From an uncultured Selenomonadales bacterium (GTDB lineage Bacteria > Bacillota > Negativicutes > DSM-1736 > Dendrosporobacteraceae), in assembly GCA_946407015.1 (NCBI GenBank), contig CAMJML010000005.1:179935-243934 (forward strand): a stretch of 64,000 nucleotides of DNA. Direction: 5' to 3'. Below, in pieces: positions 17,497 through 27,423 of the stretch. Both the position numbers and the translations under genes were made by a program. Every line of letters begins with the position of its first letter. Position 1 is the stretch's first letter. The notes below the pieces were generated by a model that did no database searches, was not told the origin of the DNA, and worked only from the letters and a program-made list of their open reading frames with translations.

Positions 17497-18765
17497 ATGA
17501 ATGCTGCCTGGTTTGATGAAAGACTCATTCTTCTCTTAGGAAGTCTAGTGGCTTTAGCCGGTATTATCGCTGTTAATATGACAGCTGCTACAATCAATTA
17601 TCCTGTGATTATAGCCGTTAGCGGGTTGATTTTCAGTTGGTTTGTAGCTCAGGCCATCATAAGAAGAAAGGGGCATTTAGGAGATCCTCTTTTGCTGCCG
17701 ATTGCCATCATGCTGGTGAGTATCGGCCTGGTGATGCTGTTTCGTTTAAAACCGACCCTCCTGTTATATCAGGCTTTATGGGTTTTTGTCGGTATCTGTG
17801 CATTTTCGGTTTCGGCCTTTTTTTTCCGAAATATTGACGAATTGGCTGAATATAAGTATCTCTGCGGGATATGCGGCGTTCTGCTGCTTTTATCGGCCAT
17901 CTTATTTGGGGTCGATATTGGCGGGAACAAAAATTGGGTGATTATTGGTCCGGTACGATTTCAGCCATCAGAGTTTGCCAAGCTCTTTATTGTTGTTTTT
18001 TTGGCTGCTTATCTCAATGAGCGCTCTCGGCTTTTGACTTTAGTCAATCGTAAGTTTGGTCCGCTGGCCTTACCGCCTATTCGCTTTATTGCGCCGTTAC
18101 TAGTCGTGTGGGGATTGACCATGATGATGTTTATTTTGCAGCGTGATCTAGGATCAGCACTATTATTCTTTGGAATTGCCTTGTTAATGACCTATATGGC
18201 AAGTGGCAAACTTCATTATGTTGTGATGGGCGCTTGTCTGTTTCTATTAGGAGCATTGATCTGCTACAGTTTGTATTCTCATGTCCAAGTTCGAGTTGAT
18301 ATTTGGCTGAATCCATGGTCAGATCCTAACGGTAAAGCCTACCAGATTGTGCAGTCGTTGTTTGCATTGGGATCAGGTGGCATCCTCGGCTCAGGATTAA
18401 CCTATGGTTTTCCAAATTTGATTCCTGAAGTTCATACTGACTTTATATTCTCAGCCATTGCTGAAGAATTAGGGTTAGCAGGAGCTGCCGCTGTACTCAT
18501 TTTGTATATTTTAATGATTTATCGTGCGTTCCGAGCTGCATTGCTCGCGGAACGCAATTTCACATCACTAGTGGCTGCCGGCTTAGCTGCTGCTACAGCC
18601 TTACAAATTTTTATTATCATAGGTGGAGTAACAAAATTTCTGCCTTTAACGGGGATTACCTTACCTTTTATTAGTTATGGCGGAAGTTCAATGGTAGCAA
18701 ATTTTATTGTGCTAGGAATACTGTTTGCTATATCAGAAAAGAGGCCGTATGATGAAAGGCAATGA
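17497..18765 (+). CDS. FtsW/RodA/SpoVE family SEDS glycan polymerase
   Basis: 422 aa multi-pass (about ten helices) peptidoglycan polymerase. Family blocks: FQPSEFAKLFIV, RDLGSALLFF, NPWSDPNGKAYQIVQSLFALGSGG split around the long outer loop, PEVHTDFIFSAIAEELG, and LTGITLPFISYGGSS near the C-terminus. Start at ATG 17497 (GAGGGGA 6 bases upstream) rather than the ATG at 17482. It is co-encoded with a class B PBP, its expected transpeptidase partner, with a 14-base overlap. Whether it serves division, elongation or the spore cannot be told from sequence; synteny favours RodA. Confidence 0.93.
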   Translation: MNAAWFDERLILLLGSLVALAGIIAVNMTAATINYPVIIAVSGLIFSWFVAQAIIRRKGHLGDPLLLPIAIMLVSIGLVMLFRLKPTLLLYQALWVFVGICAFSVSAFFFRNIDELAEYKYLCGICGVLLLLSAILFGVDIGGNKNWVIIGPVRFQPSEFAKLFIVVFLAAYLNERSRLLTLVNRKFGPLALPPIRFIAPLLVVWGLTMMMFILQRDLGSALLFFGIALLMTYMASGKLHYVVMGACLFLLGALICYSLYSHVQVRVDIWLNPWSDPNGKAYQIVQSLFALGSGGILGSGLTYGFPNLIPEVHTDFIFSAIAEELGLAGAAAVLILYILMIYRAFRAALLAERNFTSLVAAGLAAATALQIFIIIGGVTKFLPLTGITLPFISYGGSSMVANFIVLGILFAISEKRPYDERQ

Positions 18766-20158
18766 TATCATACAGCATATTCGCCAAGTTGCGTACTTTC
18801 TGGTGTTGTTACTAGTTGTGCTGCTTGTTCACATATCTTATATTCAAATTATTGAGAGCGGGTCTTATGCGGCTCACCCACTTAACCGGCGCAGCACCGA
18901 ATATGCAAAAAGTATCCAACGTGGTACCATCTATGACAGAAATGCCAAAGTAGTTGCTAATAGTGAAAAAACATCAAATGGCTATCAGCGTGTTTACCCG
19001 TATGGGGCTAAATTAGCGCATATTGTGGGTTATGATAATGAAAAGCTAGGAAAAGCCGGAGTTGAAAATACGTTTAATGGCTATCTAGCAGGCATTAATA
19101 CCCCGGAACGAGGGCTAGGCGCAGTTAGCCGGCTTTTTGTGAGCACCCATGCCTATGACCTAGTGCTTACAATTGATAGTCAATTACAAGAAGTTGGTTA
19201 TAGAGCATTAGGGAACAATCGTGGTGCTGTTGTAGCTCTTGATCCGCGCACTGGAGAAATATTAGCAATGGTTAGCAAGCCCAGTTTTGATCCAAATCAA
19301 ATTGAAAGTATTTGGGAAGAACTTTCAAGATCTGAGGAAAGTCCATTATTAAACCGGGCTACCAATGGTCTCTACCCGCCGGGATCAATTATCAAACCCA
19401 TGTTTGCAGAAGCTGCATTAACGGAAAATATTGCAAATACAAAAAGAATCTTTAATTGCACAGGTGTACTGAAAATTGGACCCGACTATACGTTGACAGA
19501 AAGCAACCATCAGGTACATGGTGAAGTGAATCTTGAGCAGGCGCTGATTGTTTCTTGCAATACAACATTTGGTAGTTTGGCCTTAGAATTAGGCCGAAAT
19601 CGGGTCGAAAAAACTTTTGGCCGTTATGGGTTTAACAAAAAAACTGGTGAGGAGTTGCAAGAAACCTCAAGTCGTCTACCTGAGTTTAGCCGACTTGGGG
19701 ACGGTGACTTAGCTCAATTGGGAATTGGACAAGGTAGTTTATTAGTTACTCCGCTTAGGATGGCTATGCTTGCCAGTACTCTGGCCAATAAAGGAATATT
19801 GATGCAACCGTTTATTGTTAGCCGAATTACAAATGAAAATGGCAATGTTGTCAAAAACTATGTGCCAGTAGAGTGGCTTAAAGTTACTGATGCACAAACA
19901 GCCACTTTGATTTCGAAGATGATGGTTAGCGTAGTTGAACAAGGAACCGGGACAGCAGCCTACATAACCGGCGCTAAAGTGGCCGGAAAAACAGGAACTG
20001 CGGAGAATCCGCATGGCAAATCACACGCGTGGTTCATTGGTTTTGCTCCTGCCGATAATCCCCGGGTTGCTGTTGCTGTGATCGTTGAAAACGGTGGGGC
20101 GGGCGGACAGGTTGCCGCACCGATTGCCCGTCGAATTTTTGAGCAGGCATTACGTTGA
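18752..20158 (+). CDS. pbpA: Class B penicillin-binding protein (PbpA-like)
   Basis: 468 aa transpeptidase anchored by one N-terminal helix (about 11-31). Active-site motifs: S212-IIK in YPPGSIIKP, SCN at 268-270, KTG at 413-415 (AGKTGTAENP). The short N-terminal module (RRSTEYAKSIQRGTIYDRN) is like mycobacterial PbpA and shorter than in FtsI or PBP2. Two consecutive ATGs (18749, 18752) follow GAGG; 18752 gives the better spacing. It overlaps the end of the SEDS gene, indicating translational coupling. Confidence 0.93.
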   Translation: MKGNDIIQHIRQVAYFLVLLLVVLLVHISYIQIIESGSYAAHPLNRRSTEYAKSIQRGTIYDRNAKVVANSEKTSNGYQRVYPYGAKLAHIVGYDNEKLGKAGVENTFNGYLAGINTPERGLGAVSRLFVSTHAYDLVLTIDSQLQEVGYRALGNNRGAVVALDPRTGEILAMVSKPSFDPNQIESIWEELSRSEESPLLNRATNGLYPPGSIIKPMFAEAALTENIANTKRIFNCTGVLKIGPDYTLTESNHQVHGEVNLEQALIVSCNTTFGSLALELGRNRVEKTFGRYGFNKKTGEELQETSSRLPEFSRLGDGDLAQLGIGQGSLLVTPLRMAMLASTLANKGILMQPFIVSRITNENGNVVKNYVPVEWLKVTDAQTATLISKMMVSVVEQGTGTAAYITGAKVAGKTGTAENPHGKSHAWFIGFAPADNPRVAVAVIVENGGAGGQVAAPIARRIFEQALR

Positions 20159-20170
20159 GGAGGTGACTGA

Positions 20171-22045
20171 ATGATAAATCGCACATTAGATAATCGCTAC
20201 ACAATTTTGGAACATATCGGCGGCGGTGGAATGGCAGATGTTTTTCGTGCGCATGACAAGCTGCTTGATCGTTCCGTTGCTGTAAAAGTTTTGCGCCCGC
20301 AATTTACGAATGATGAAGAATTTGTGACGCGTTTTCGGCGTGAAGCTCAAGCAGCTGCCAGACTTTCGCATCCTAACATTGTAAACATGTATGATGTTGG
20401 CCGTGATGAGGAAACTGATTATATTGTTATGGAATATATCTCTGGGGAAACCTTGAAAGAAAAAATTCAGACAGATGGTTCATTAACGGTTGAACTAGCT
20501 ATTCGGATAGCACTTGAAATAGCCGAAGCGCTTGAGCATGCCCATCAAAATAATCTGATTCATTGTGATATTAAACCCCACAATATTCTCGTTACCCGGT
20601 CCGGTCGGATTAAGGTGACTGACTTTGGCATTGCAAGAGCCGTAACATCAGCCACAATGACCCATACCGGAACGATTATCGGTTCAGTGCACTACTTTTC
20701 GCCGGAGCAGGCTAAAGGCAGTGCAATTGGGGCAAAATCAGATATTTATTCGTTGGGAGTCGTTCTATATGAAATGCTCACCGGATCGGTTCCTTTTACC
20801 GGAGAAAATCCTGTCAGTATTGCTTTAAAACATTTACAGGAGGATCCTAAGCCGTTAAGAGATGTTAATCCTGCTATTCCCCCAATCGTTGAAGCTGTTG
20901 TGCTTAAAGCTATGGCCAAAGAACCCGAAGCGCGTTTTGACAATATTACTGAAATGATTGCCGATTTAAAATTAGCCCAAAATTATTTGCGAGATGATCA
21001 GACCAGACGTCTGTCTAGAGAGGATTTTCCTACACAAGTTTTACCTAGGGTTACTGTGAGCGACAAAGACAGTGGTAATCAAGAACAATTGCCGGAAGAA
21101 CAAAAAAATCCGGAACGGGGCAAATCCCGTAAATGGCTATGGGGCTTACTGGCTTTATTGTTATTGGGATTTGCGCTTGGGGCTTTTTTAGCTTATGGCA
21201 AATTTTGGAGTTCGAGTGAGATTAATGTTCCCAATGTTGTCGGTAAACAAGTCGAGGTTGCGAAGAATATTTTGGCAGGGCAGAATCTAAGAGTAAGTAT
21301 TTCTGAAACCTTTAATGACAAAGTGCCTGCAGGCCAAGTGGTATCACAATACCCTGAGGCTGGTTCCACCGTTAAAGAGCAACGGACGATTACGCTCTTT
21401 GTGAGCAAAGGGGGAGAAGTTACGGTAGTTCCGGATCTTCGTGGTCTAAACCGCCGTGATGCAGAACTTCAGATTAAAAATGCCGGCTTGCAGCTTGGTC
21501 ATGTTGAAGAACAATATGCCGATATTCCTATTGATACAGTGGTCAGTCAAAATCCGCGGCCTCCTGCGCAGGTTAACAAAAATACCACGATTGATCTAGT
21601 CATTAGTAAAGGCAATGGTCCGCGTAAATTGGTTATGCCTGATTTTCGTGGGAGTCCGCTAAGTACAGTGAATACACAATTAGACAGTTTGAAATTAAAG
21701 CTGGGTACAGTGACTGAACTTGCTAGCGACAAATATCCGCCAGGCACGATAACCGGCCAGAATCCGGCGCCGGCAACTGAGACGACCGAGGGTACGACCG
21801 TCGATTTAACAGTTGCCAAAGGAAGTTCAGGAGCAGCGAAACGCGCAGTTGTTCAAATTGCTGTCCCAGAAGGAAGCAGTAAGCAGGCTGTTCAAATTGT
21901 TGTTACCGACTCAAACGGACGTCGCGTGGTTTATGAAAACGTTCATAAACCAGGAGATAAAGTAGAAAAAACCATTGAAGGTGTAGGTCAGGTTCGGGTA
22001 CAGGTTTATATTAATGGGATATTGTTGCAAGAGCAAACGATATAG
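20171..22045 (+). CDS. prkC: PASTA-domain Ser/Thr kinase PrkC
   Basis: Membrane kinase sensing cell-wall fragments or lipid II, 624 aa. Kinase domain about 10-270 with GGGGMADV, Lys39, HCD at 131-133 (Cys replaces the usual Arg of HRD) and DFG at 151-153. The single helix is at about 322-342. Three PASTA repeats follow (about 351-414, 415-481, 485-551), then an extra C-terminal beta-rich domain (about 556-624). GGAGGTGA lies 6 bases before the ATG. Co-transcribed with its phosphatase and two FHA proteins; rsgA follows, as in most Firmicutes. Confidence 0.96.
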   Translation: MINRTLDNRYTILEHIGGGGMADVFRAHDKLLDRSVAVKVLRPQFTNDEEFVTRFRREAQAAARLSHPNIVNMYDVGRDEETDYIVMEYISGETLKEKIQTDGSLTVELAIRIALEIAEALEHAHQNNLIHCDIKPHNILVTRSGRIKVTDFGIARAVTSATMTHTGTIIGSVHYFSPEQAKGSAIGAKSDIYSLGVVLYEMLTGSVPFTGENPVSIALKHLQEDPKPLRDVNPAIPPIVEAVVLKAMAKEPEARFDNITEMIADLKLAQNYLRDDQTRRLSREDFPTQVLPRVTVSDKDSGNQEQLPEEQKNPERGKSRKWLWGLLALLLLGFALGAFLAYGKFWSSSEINVPNVVGKQVEVAKNILAGQNLRVSISETFNDKVPAGQVVSQYPEAGSTVKEQRTITLFVSKGGEVTVVPDLRGLNRRDAELQIKNAGLQLGHVEEQYADIPIDTVVSQNPRPPAQVNKNTTIDLVISKGNGPRKLVMPDFRGSPLSTVNTQLDSLKLKLGTVTELASDKYPPGTITGQNPAPATETTEGTTVDLTVAKGSSGAAKRAVVQIAVPEGSSKQAVQIVVTDSNGRRVVYENVHKPGDKVEKTIEGVGQVRVQVYINGILLQEQTI

Positions 22046-22058
22046 CAGGGGGCATTCT

Positions 22059-22934
22059 ATGCTATCTGGAATTGTGGTAAAGGCCTTTAATGGTTACTAC
22101 TTTGTTCAATCAGCAGACAGAGTAACTATGTGTACTTTACGCGGGCGCTTTAAAAAAGAAAGATTTTCACTGCTGGTTGGTGATGAGGTTGAATACATTG
22201 CAACCGGGGGAGACAAGGGCGTCATAGAAAGTATATTGCCTCGTCGCAGTATGTTGAGAAGACCTATGGTGGCTAATGTGAATCAGGTTATTTTAACTTT
22301 TGCTGCCGTCAATCCTGATATTAATTCAGTTCTCGTTGATCGATTCCTCATTTTAGCCGAGCTTGCAGACTTAGAGATTATTATTTGCATCAATAAAGTC
22401 GACTTGGCCAATACCAAGGAGATATCCGATTTAGTTGAACTCTATCAACAAATTGGATATCCTGTGTACATGGTTTCAGCCAAAAGTAATATGGGAATTT
22501 CTTTGCTTAAAGAGCAGTTATTTGAGAAAATCACTGTATTTGCAGGGCCTTCGGGTGCCGGAAAATCAACCATATTGAATGCGATTGAGCCTGGTTTGCA
22601 GTTAACAACGGGTGCGGTCAGTGAAAAAATCGGACGTGGCAAACATACAACTCGTTTTGCAGAATTATTACCATTAGCCGGAGGAGGTTTTGTAGTTGAT
22701 ACGCCCGGATTTAGTTTTACAGAATTTAATGATGTTCCGGAAACTGAATTAATGTATTGCTTTCCTGAAATGGCTAAGCTTGCTCATTATTGTAAATTTA
22801 ATACTTGTTTGCATTTTAAAGAACCGCAATGTGCTGTCAAACAAGCCGTGCTCAACGGGGAGATTGCTCAGCAACGTTACGATTCCTATCTTGAAGTATT
22901 AACAGAAATCAAAGAAGCAAAGAAAGGGTTTTAA
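22059..22934 (+). CDS. rsgA: Ribosome small-subunit assembly GTPase RsgA
   Basis: Circularly permuted GTPase acting late in 30S maturation. 291 aa: OB-fold (about 1-65), then G4 NKVD at 112-115 before the P-loop GPSGAGKS at 163-170 and G3 DTPG at 214-217. The zinc-binding tail has Cys245, Cys250, His252 and Cys258. The ATG at 22059 with AGGGGGC upstream is preferred over the in-frame ATG at 22014 inside prkC. In Bacillus the homologue is a PrkC substrate, and it keeps that neighbour here. Confidence 0.95.
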   Translation: MLSGIVVKAFNGYYFVQSADRVTMCTLRGRFKKERFSLLVGDEVEYIATGGDKGVIESILPRRSMLRRPMVANVNQVILTFAAVNPDINSVLVDRFLILAELADLEIIICINKVDLANTKEISDLVELYQQIGYPVYMVSAKSNMGISLLKEQLFEKITVFAGPSGAGKSTILNAIEPGLQLTTGAVSEKIGRGKHTTRFAELLPLAGGGFVVDTPGFSFTEFNDVPETELMYCFPEMAKLAHYCKFNTCLHFKEPQCAVKQAVLNGEIAQQRYDSYLEVLTEIKEAKKGF

Positions 22935-22935
22935 T

Positions 22936-23589
22936 ATGATAAAAATAGCACCATCAATACTTTCAGCCGACTTTTCTCAATTAGGAGAGGAAGTTAGAAA
23001 AGTTGAGGCTGCAGGTGCTGATATGATTCATATTGATGTCATGGATGGACATTTCGTTCCTAACCTGACATTTGGTCCTCCAGTAGTTGCGGCCTTACGT
23101 AAAGTTACGTCCTTGCCATTTGATGTTCATCTTATGGTGAAGAATCCCCAGGATTTAATTTCACCTTTTGTCAAGGCCGGTGCAGATATTATTACTTTTC
23201 ATGCCGAGACATCACCGCATTTAAACCGGTTGGTTCAAAATGTTAAAGAGTTAGGTATCAAGGCGGCTGTAGCTTTGAATCCGTCAACACCGTTAAACCT
23301 GGTCGAAGAAGTATTAGAGGATCTAGATATGGTCTTGATTATGAGCGTAAATCCGGGTTTTGGAGGACAAAAATTCATTCCGTCTTCTCTTCATAAAATA
23401 GCAAGACTAAAAAATATGATCCAACAGCGTCACTTGACTGTTGATATTCAGGTAGATGGCGGAATCAATGAAGAAACGGCTACTCAGGTTATTGCTGCTG
23501 GCGCTAATATTTTAGTTGCAGGTTCGGCTGTTTATGGTTCATCTAATATGGAACATACGATCAAGAGATTAAAAGGTACATCCAATTAA
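22936..23589 (+). CDS. rpe: Ribulose-5-phosphate 3-epimerase
   Basis: 217 aa TIM-barrel enzyme interconverting ribulose-5-P and xylulose-5-P in the pentose phosphate pathway. Motifs: [47 protein letters not shown] and [10 protein letters not shown]. It begins one base after the rsgA stop and ends the operon. The pathway also supplies ribulose-5-P to RibBA, encoded next. Confidence 0.96.
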   Translation: MIKIAPSILSADFSQLGEEVRKVEAAGADMIHIDVMDGHFVPNLTFGPPVVAALRKVTSLPFDVHLMVKNPQDLISPFVKAGADIITFHAETSPHLNRLVQNVKELGIKAAVALNPSTPLNLVEEVLEDLDMVLIMSVNPGFGGQKFIPSSLHKIARLKNMIQQRHLTVDIQVDGGINEETATQVIAAGANILVAGSAVYGSSNMEHTIKRLKGTSN

Positions 23590-23678
23590 CCAGCAAGGCT
23601 GGATGGCTTTTCGATCAAGACTTGATTATTATAAGTTTCAGTGGTAATATTAATTTTGTTAGAATTGAATAGTAAGCA

Positions 23679-23802
23679 GCCTTTGGGGCAAGGTGAAAAA
23701 GAAGGATTTCTTTTAATTCCTGACCGGCGGTATAACCCGCGAGCCGTTTGGCAGATCCGGCGTGATTCCGGAGTCGACAGTAAAGTCTGGATGGAAAAAG
23801 GC
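23679..23802 (+). promoter_or_regulatory. FMN riboswitch (RFN element)
   Basis: P1 pairs GCCTTT (23679-23684) with AAAGGC (23797-23802). Conserved cores are visible: GGGGCAAGGTGAAA at about 23685-23698, CCTGACCGGCGGTAT at 23719-23733, CCCGCGAGCC at 23736-23745, and TCGACAGTAAAGTCTGGATG at 23773-23792. FMN binding shuts off riboflavin genes; ribD starts 115 bases downstream, with a terminator hairpin between. Confidence 0.96.
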
Positions 23803-23860
23803 ACTTTATTAGGCAATTGATTTGCTTAATAATTCTTTGTGTTGTCTATTTTAGTACTCG

Positions 23861-23905
23861 AATGGCTGTTAAAAAGTTTTTGCTTTTTAACAGCCATTAT
23901 ATTTT
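23861..23905 (+). terminator. 16-bp terminator between FMN riboswitch and ribD
   Basis: Perfect stem, arms 23861-23876 and 23883-23898, loop TTTTTG, then ATATTTT. It ends 2 bases before the ribD ribosome site GGAGG (23907-23911), so it could act as the FMN-controlled terminator and also influence translation. Confidence 0.82.
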
Positions 23906-23917
23906 CGGAGGTTTCGT

Positions 23918-25054
23918 ATGGACGAACAGTATATGAGACAAGCCTTGCGGATTGCTCAATATGCAGCTGGCCGTACCAGTCCTAATCCTTTAGTGGGAGC
24001 GGTCATTGTAAATCAGGGGAGGGTAGTTGGTGAGGGCTGGCATAAAAAAGCCGGTACTCCTCATGCGGAAATTCATGCACTTCATCAAGCCGGAACTCTG
24101 GCTGAAGGTGCTACCGTATATGTAACGTTAGAGCCTTGTTCCCATTTTGGCAGAACAGGACCTTGTACAGAGGCGCTGATCAAGGCTGGCGTAAAAAAAG
24201 TCGCGGTTGCCATGACTGATCCTAATCCGCTTGTGGCAGGGCAGGGATTAAGTAAATTGCGAGCGGCAGGTATTGAAGTTGTTGAAGGAATGTTAGCTGC
24301 GGAAGCAGCAAAGCTTAATGAGGCGTTCATCAAATGGATTTCGTGCAAGCTGCCGTTTGTAGCTTTAAAAACAGCAATGTCACTGGATGGCAAGATTGCT
24401 ACATATAGTGGAAATTCACAATGGATTACCGGTCCGGCTGCACGCCGGCGGGTTCATGAATACCGTGACAGCTATGATGCCATTATGGTCGGGATTGGAA
24501 CCGTATTGGCAGATGATCCCCAGTTAACAACACGATTGGCTGAAGGGGGTAAAAACCCGATTCGAATCATCGTTGATAGCCATGGCCGAATTCCATTAAC
24601 AGCGAAAGTCATTACTGACAAAGCGGCGCCGACTATTGTCGCGGTTACGGGCCAAGCTTCTGAGGATAAAATAGGCATGTTGCAAAAAGCAGGTGCTGAG
24701 GTTCTAGTTGTTTCTGAAGATCAAGGAAAAGTGAACTTGCGTGAACTGTTAAAAGCACTTGCGACAAAGGATATAACCAGTATCCTGCTCGAGGGTGGGG
24801 CGTGTTTGAATGCATCCATGATCGCCAATAAATTGATTGATAAAGTTTACTGGTTTATTGCACCTAAAATCATCGGAGGTACTCAAGCGTTAGGGCCGAT
24901 CGGCGGTCAAGGTGTGAGTTTGTTGCAGGATGCCGCCTTGCTCGAAGATTTATCGTACGAGCTATTAGATGATGATATGTTATTAACCGGAAACTTGCGT
25001 GACAGGGAGGGACGAGATGTTTACCGGACTTGTGGAAGAATTAGGGAAAGTTAA
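23918..25054 (+). CDS. ribD: Bifunctional riboflavin deaminase/reductase RibD
   Basis: Second and third steps of riboflavin synthesis. 378 aa: the zinc deaminase domain (about 1-145) has HAE at 49-51, Cys74 and Cys83 in LEPCSHFGRTGPC; the reductase domain (about 150-370) has ALKTAMSLDGKIAT and the GGACLN block. It is the first gene after the FMN riboswitch. Its last 38 bases overlap ribE. Confidence 0.96.
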   Translation: MDEQYMRQALRIAQYAAGRTSPNPLVGAVIVNQGRVVGEGWHKKAGTPHAEIHALHQAGTLAEGATVYVTLEPCSHFGRTGPCTEALIKAGVKKVAVAMTDPNPLVAGQGLSKLRAAGIEVVEGMLAAEAAKLNEAFIKWISCKLPFVALKTAMSLDGKIATYSGNSQWITGPAARRRVHEYRDSYDAIMVGIGTVLADDPQLTTRLAEGGKNPIRIIVDSHGRIPLTAKVITDKAAPTIVAVTGQASEDKIGMLQKAGAEVLVVSEDQGKVNLRELLKALATKDITSILLEGGACLNASMIANKLIDKVYWFIAPKIIGGTQALGPIGGQGVSLLQDAALLEDLSYELLDDDMLLTGNLRDREGRDVYRTCGRIRES

Positions 25055-25676
25055 GTCAATCGTTCGCGGCGCTAAGTCTGTCCGGTTGACCGTAAGTGCT
25101 AAAAAAGTATTGACAGATGTGAAGCTAGGTGACAGTATTGCTGTAAATGGAACTTGCTTAACAGTTGTTGATTATAGTGATACCTGGTTTACGGCAGATG
25201 TTATGCCCGAAACAGTGGATCGAACCGTTTTAGCTAAACTGAAAGCGGGTTCTGTTGTGAATCTAGAACGTACTTTACAGCTTGGTGATCGCTTTGGCGG
25301 CCATATCGTCAGTGGTCATATTGATGGTGTAGGAATTATTCGAACACTGAAAAAAGATGATAACGCTGTTATCATTAAGATCGAGGCGCCTGCGGAGGTT
25401 ATGAAATATATGATTGTCAAAGGTTCCGTTGCGATCGACGGAATTAGTTTGACTGTTGTTGATTGCGGAAATGATTGGTTCACCGTATCGCTGATTCCTC
25501 ATACAGCTGCGATGACTACTTTAGGAGTTAAAACGGCCGGGGATTCCGTTAATTTGGAAACTGATATTATTGGAAAGTATGTTGAAAAGCTTCTTGGCTA
25601 TCATTCAACCCATTCTGAAACACAAAAATCTGGTTTAACCTTAGAGTTTTTAAATAAACATGGGTTTTCTATATAA
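25017..25676 (+). CDS. ribE: Riboflavin synthase (alpha subunit)
   Basis: Dismutates two 6,7-dimethyl-8-ribityllumazines to riboflavin. 219 aa with the internal duplication typical of the family: MFTGLVEELG, VNGTCLTVV and GGHIVSGHIDG in the first barrel; IDGISLTVVD and NLETDIIGKYVEKLL in the second. The ATG at 25017, preceded by GGGAGG, gives the canonical MFTGLVEE start. Confidence 0.96.
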   Translation: MFTGLVEELGKVKSIVRGAKSVRLTVSAKKVLTDVKLGDSIAVNGTCLTVVDYSDTWFTADVMPETVDRTVLAKLKAGSVVNLERTLQLGDRFGGHIVSGHIDGVGIIRTLKKDDNAVIIKIEAPAEVMKYMIVKGSVAIDGISLTVVDCGNDWFTVSLIPHTAAMTTLGVKTAGDSVNLETDIIGKYVEKLLGYHSTHSETQKSGLTLEFLNKHGFSI

Positions 25677-25710
25677 AATTAGCAGCTAGTTATTTATGGA
25701 GGTGTCAATT

Positions 25711-26919
25711 ATGAAATTTAATACAATTGAAGAAGCGATTGAAGATATTCGTAATGGTAAGATGATTGTTGTAATTGATGATGAAGATCGAGAAAATGAA
25801 GGCGATTTATTAATGGCTGCTGATCAGGTAACGCCTGAGGCTATTAATTTTATGGCAACTTATGGCCGGGGACTCATTTGCATGCCGGTTATTGGGTCAA
25901 GGTTAGATGAACTGGGAATTGGTGCTATGGTAACGAAAAATACAGATACCCAGTCTACAGCATTTACCGTATCGGTTGATGCTCATGATGTCACAACCGG
26001 AATTTCAGCTCATGAGAGAGCGGCAACTGTTAAAACCATCTTAGATCCGGCTTCTACAGCTGAAAGTTTGCGGCGTCCAGGTCATATATTCCCGTTAAGA
26101 TATTGTGAAGGAGGAGTTCTGCGTCGTGCCGGACATACCGAAGCTGCTGTAGATTTTGCTCAATTAGCTGGATTGTATCCTGCAGGTGTTATTTGTGAGA
26201 TTATGAATGAAGATGGAACCATGGCCAGAGTTCCACAATTGATGGATTTTGTTGCCAAGCATGGTCTCAAGATTGTCACAATAGCAGATTTAATTAAATA
26301 CAGAAAATTTCATGAGAATTTCATAGTAAGAGCGGCAGAAACTAAACTTCCTACTAAATATGGCGAATTTAAGCTCATTGCCTATGAGAGCGAATTGGAC
26401 AAACAATGCCATGTGGCATTAGTGAAAGGTGATGTTTGCGGTAAGCAAAATGTCTTAGTCCGGGTTCATTCTGAATGCTTAACCGGCGATGTATTGGGAT
26501 CATTGCGTTGTGATTGTGGTGACCAGTTGTCTGCTGCACTTAAGAAAATTGAAGAAGAGGGGCAAGGCGTTCTGCTCTATATGCGCCAAGAAGGTCGTGG
26601 TATTGGCCTTGCTAATAAGATCCGTGCGTATGCTTTACAGGATAAAGGAAAGGATACTGTTGAAGCCAATGAAATTCTTGGTTTTGCTCCAGATATGCGT
26701 GATTATGGGATTGGTGCCCAAATTTTAGCTGATTTGGGACTTAGCAGTATCAAACTTTTAACCAATAATCCTAAAAAGAGAGCCGGCTTGGAAGGGTATG
26801 GATTAACAATTTCTGAGCGGGTACCTTTAGAGATAAAAGCAAATCGCTTCAATAAAAAATATTTATCGGCAAAAAAAGTCAAATTAGGGCATATGCTCAA
26901 ACAATATGAGGAGGCATAA
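25711..26919 (+). CDS. ribBA: Bifunctional RibBA: DHBP synthase / GTP cyclohydrolase II
   Basis: Supplies both riboflavin precursors. 402 aa: the N-terminal DHBP synthase (about 1-200) has [12 protein letters not shown] and the RPGHIFPL block; the C-terminal GTP cyclohydrolase II has [21 protein letters not shown] with its three zinc cysteines, [12 protein letters not shown], and [19 protein letters not shown] at 25698-25703 fixes the ATG at 25711 rather than the in-frame ATG at 25696. Confidence 0.97.
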   Translation: MKFNTIEEAIEDIRNGKMIVVIDDEDRENEGDLLMAADQVTPEAINFMATYGRGLICMPVIGSRLDELGIGAMVTKNTDTQSTAFTVSVDAHDVTTGISAHERAATVKTILDPASTAESLRRPGHIFPLRYCEGGVLRRAGHTEAAVDFAQLAGLYPAGVICEIMNEDGTMARVPQLMDFVAKHGLKIVTIADLIKYRKFHENFIVRAAETKLPTKYGEFKLIAYESELDKQCHVALVKGDVCGKQNVLVRVHSECLTGDVLGSLRCDCGDQLSAALKKIEEEGQGVLLYMRQEGRGIGLANKIRAYALQDKGKDTVEANEILGFAPDMRDYGIGAQILADLGLSSIKLLTNNPKKRAGLEGYGLTISERVPLEIKANRFNKKYLSAKKVKLGHMLKQYEEA

Positions 26920-26925
26920 CTGGTC

Positions 26926-27390
26926 ATGGCAAAAGTATTTGAAGGACAATTAGTTGCAGAGGGATTAAAATTCGGGATTGTTGTTGCAAGATTTAATGAG
27001 TTTATTACCAATAAATTACTTGGTGGTGCAATTGATGCGTTAAAACGACATGGTGCCAATGAGGATGATATTGAGATTGCATGGGTACCTGGCGCTTTTG
27101 AAATTCCGCTCATTGCTCAAAAAATGGCGGCAAGTAAGAAATACCAAGCTGTTATTTGCTTAGGGACTGTTATCCGGGGCAGCACACCTCATTTTGATTA
27201 TGTATGCGCCGAAGTAACAAAAGGAGTCGCTCAGGTTGGGATGGCGTCAGGGATTCCTACTATTTTTGGCGTTTTGACAACAGAGACAATTGAGCAGGCT
27301 ATCGAACGCTCTGGTACTAAAGCCGGCAATAAAGGTTTTGATGCGGCTGTATCTGCAATTGAAATGGCTAATTTGATCAAAGGGTTGTAA
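26926..27390 (+). CDS. ribH: 6,7-dimethyl-8-ribityllumazine synthase
   Basis: Penultimate step of riboflavin synthesis; forms icosahedral or pentameric shells. 154 aa with [41 protein letters not shown] and [17 protein letters not shown] lies 11 bases before the ATG. It closes the ribD-ribE-ribBA-ribH order, the same as in Bacillus. Confidence 0.97.
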   Translation: MAKVFEGQLVAEGLKFGIVVARFNEFITNKLLGGAIDALKRHGANEDDIEIAWVPGAFEIPLIAQKMAASKKYQAVICLGTVIRGSTPHFDYVCAEVTKGVAQVGMASGIPTIFGVLTTETIEQAIERSGTKAGNKGFDAAVSAIEMANLIKGL

Positions 27391-27423
27391 AAAGTATTCC
27401 CAATAAAAATATGAGGCGATATC

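Noticed and set aside
26703..27113. 136-codon minus-strand frame across the ribBA/ribH junction
   Set aside because: Antisense to two conserved riboflavin genes.
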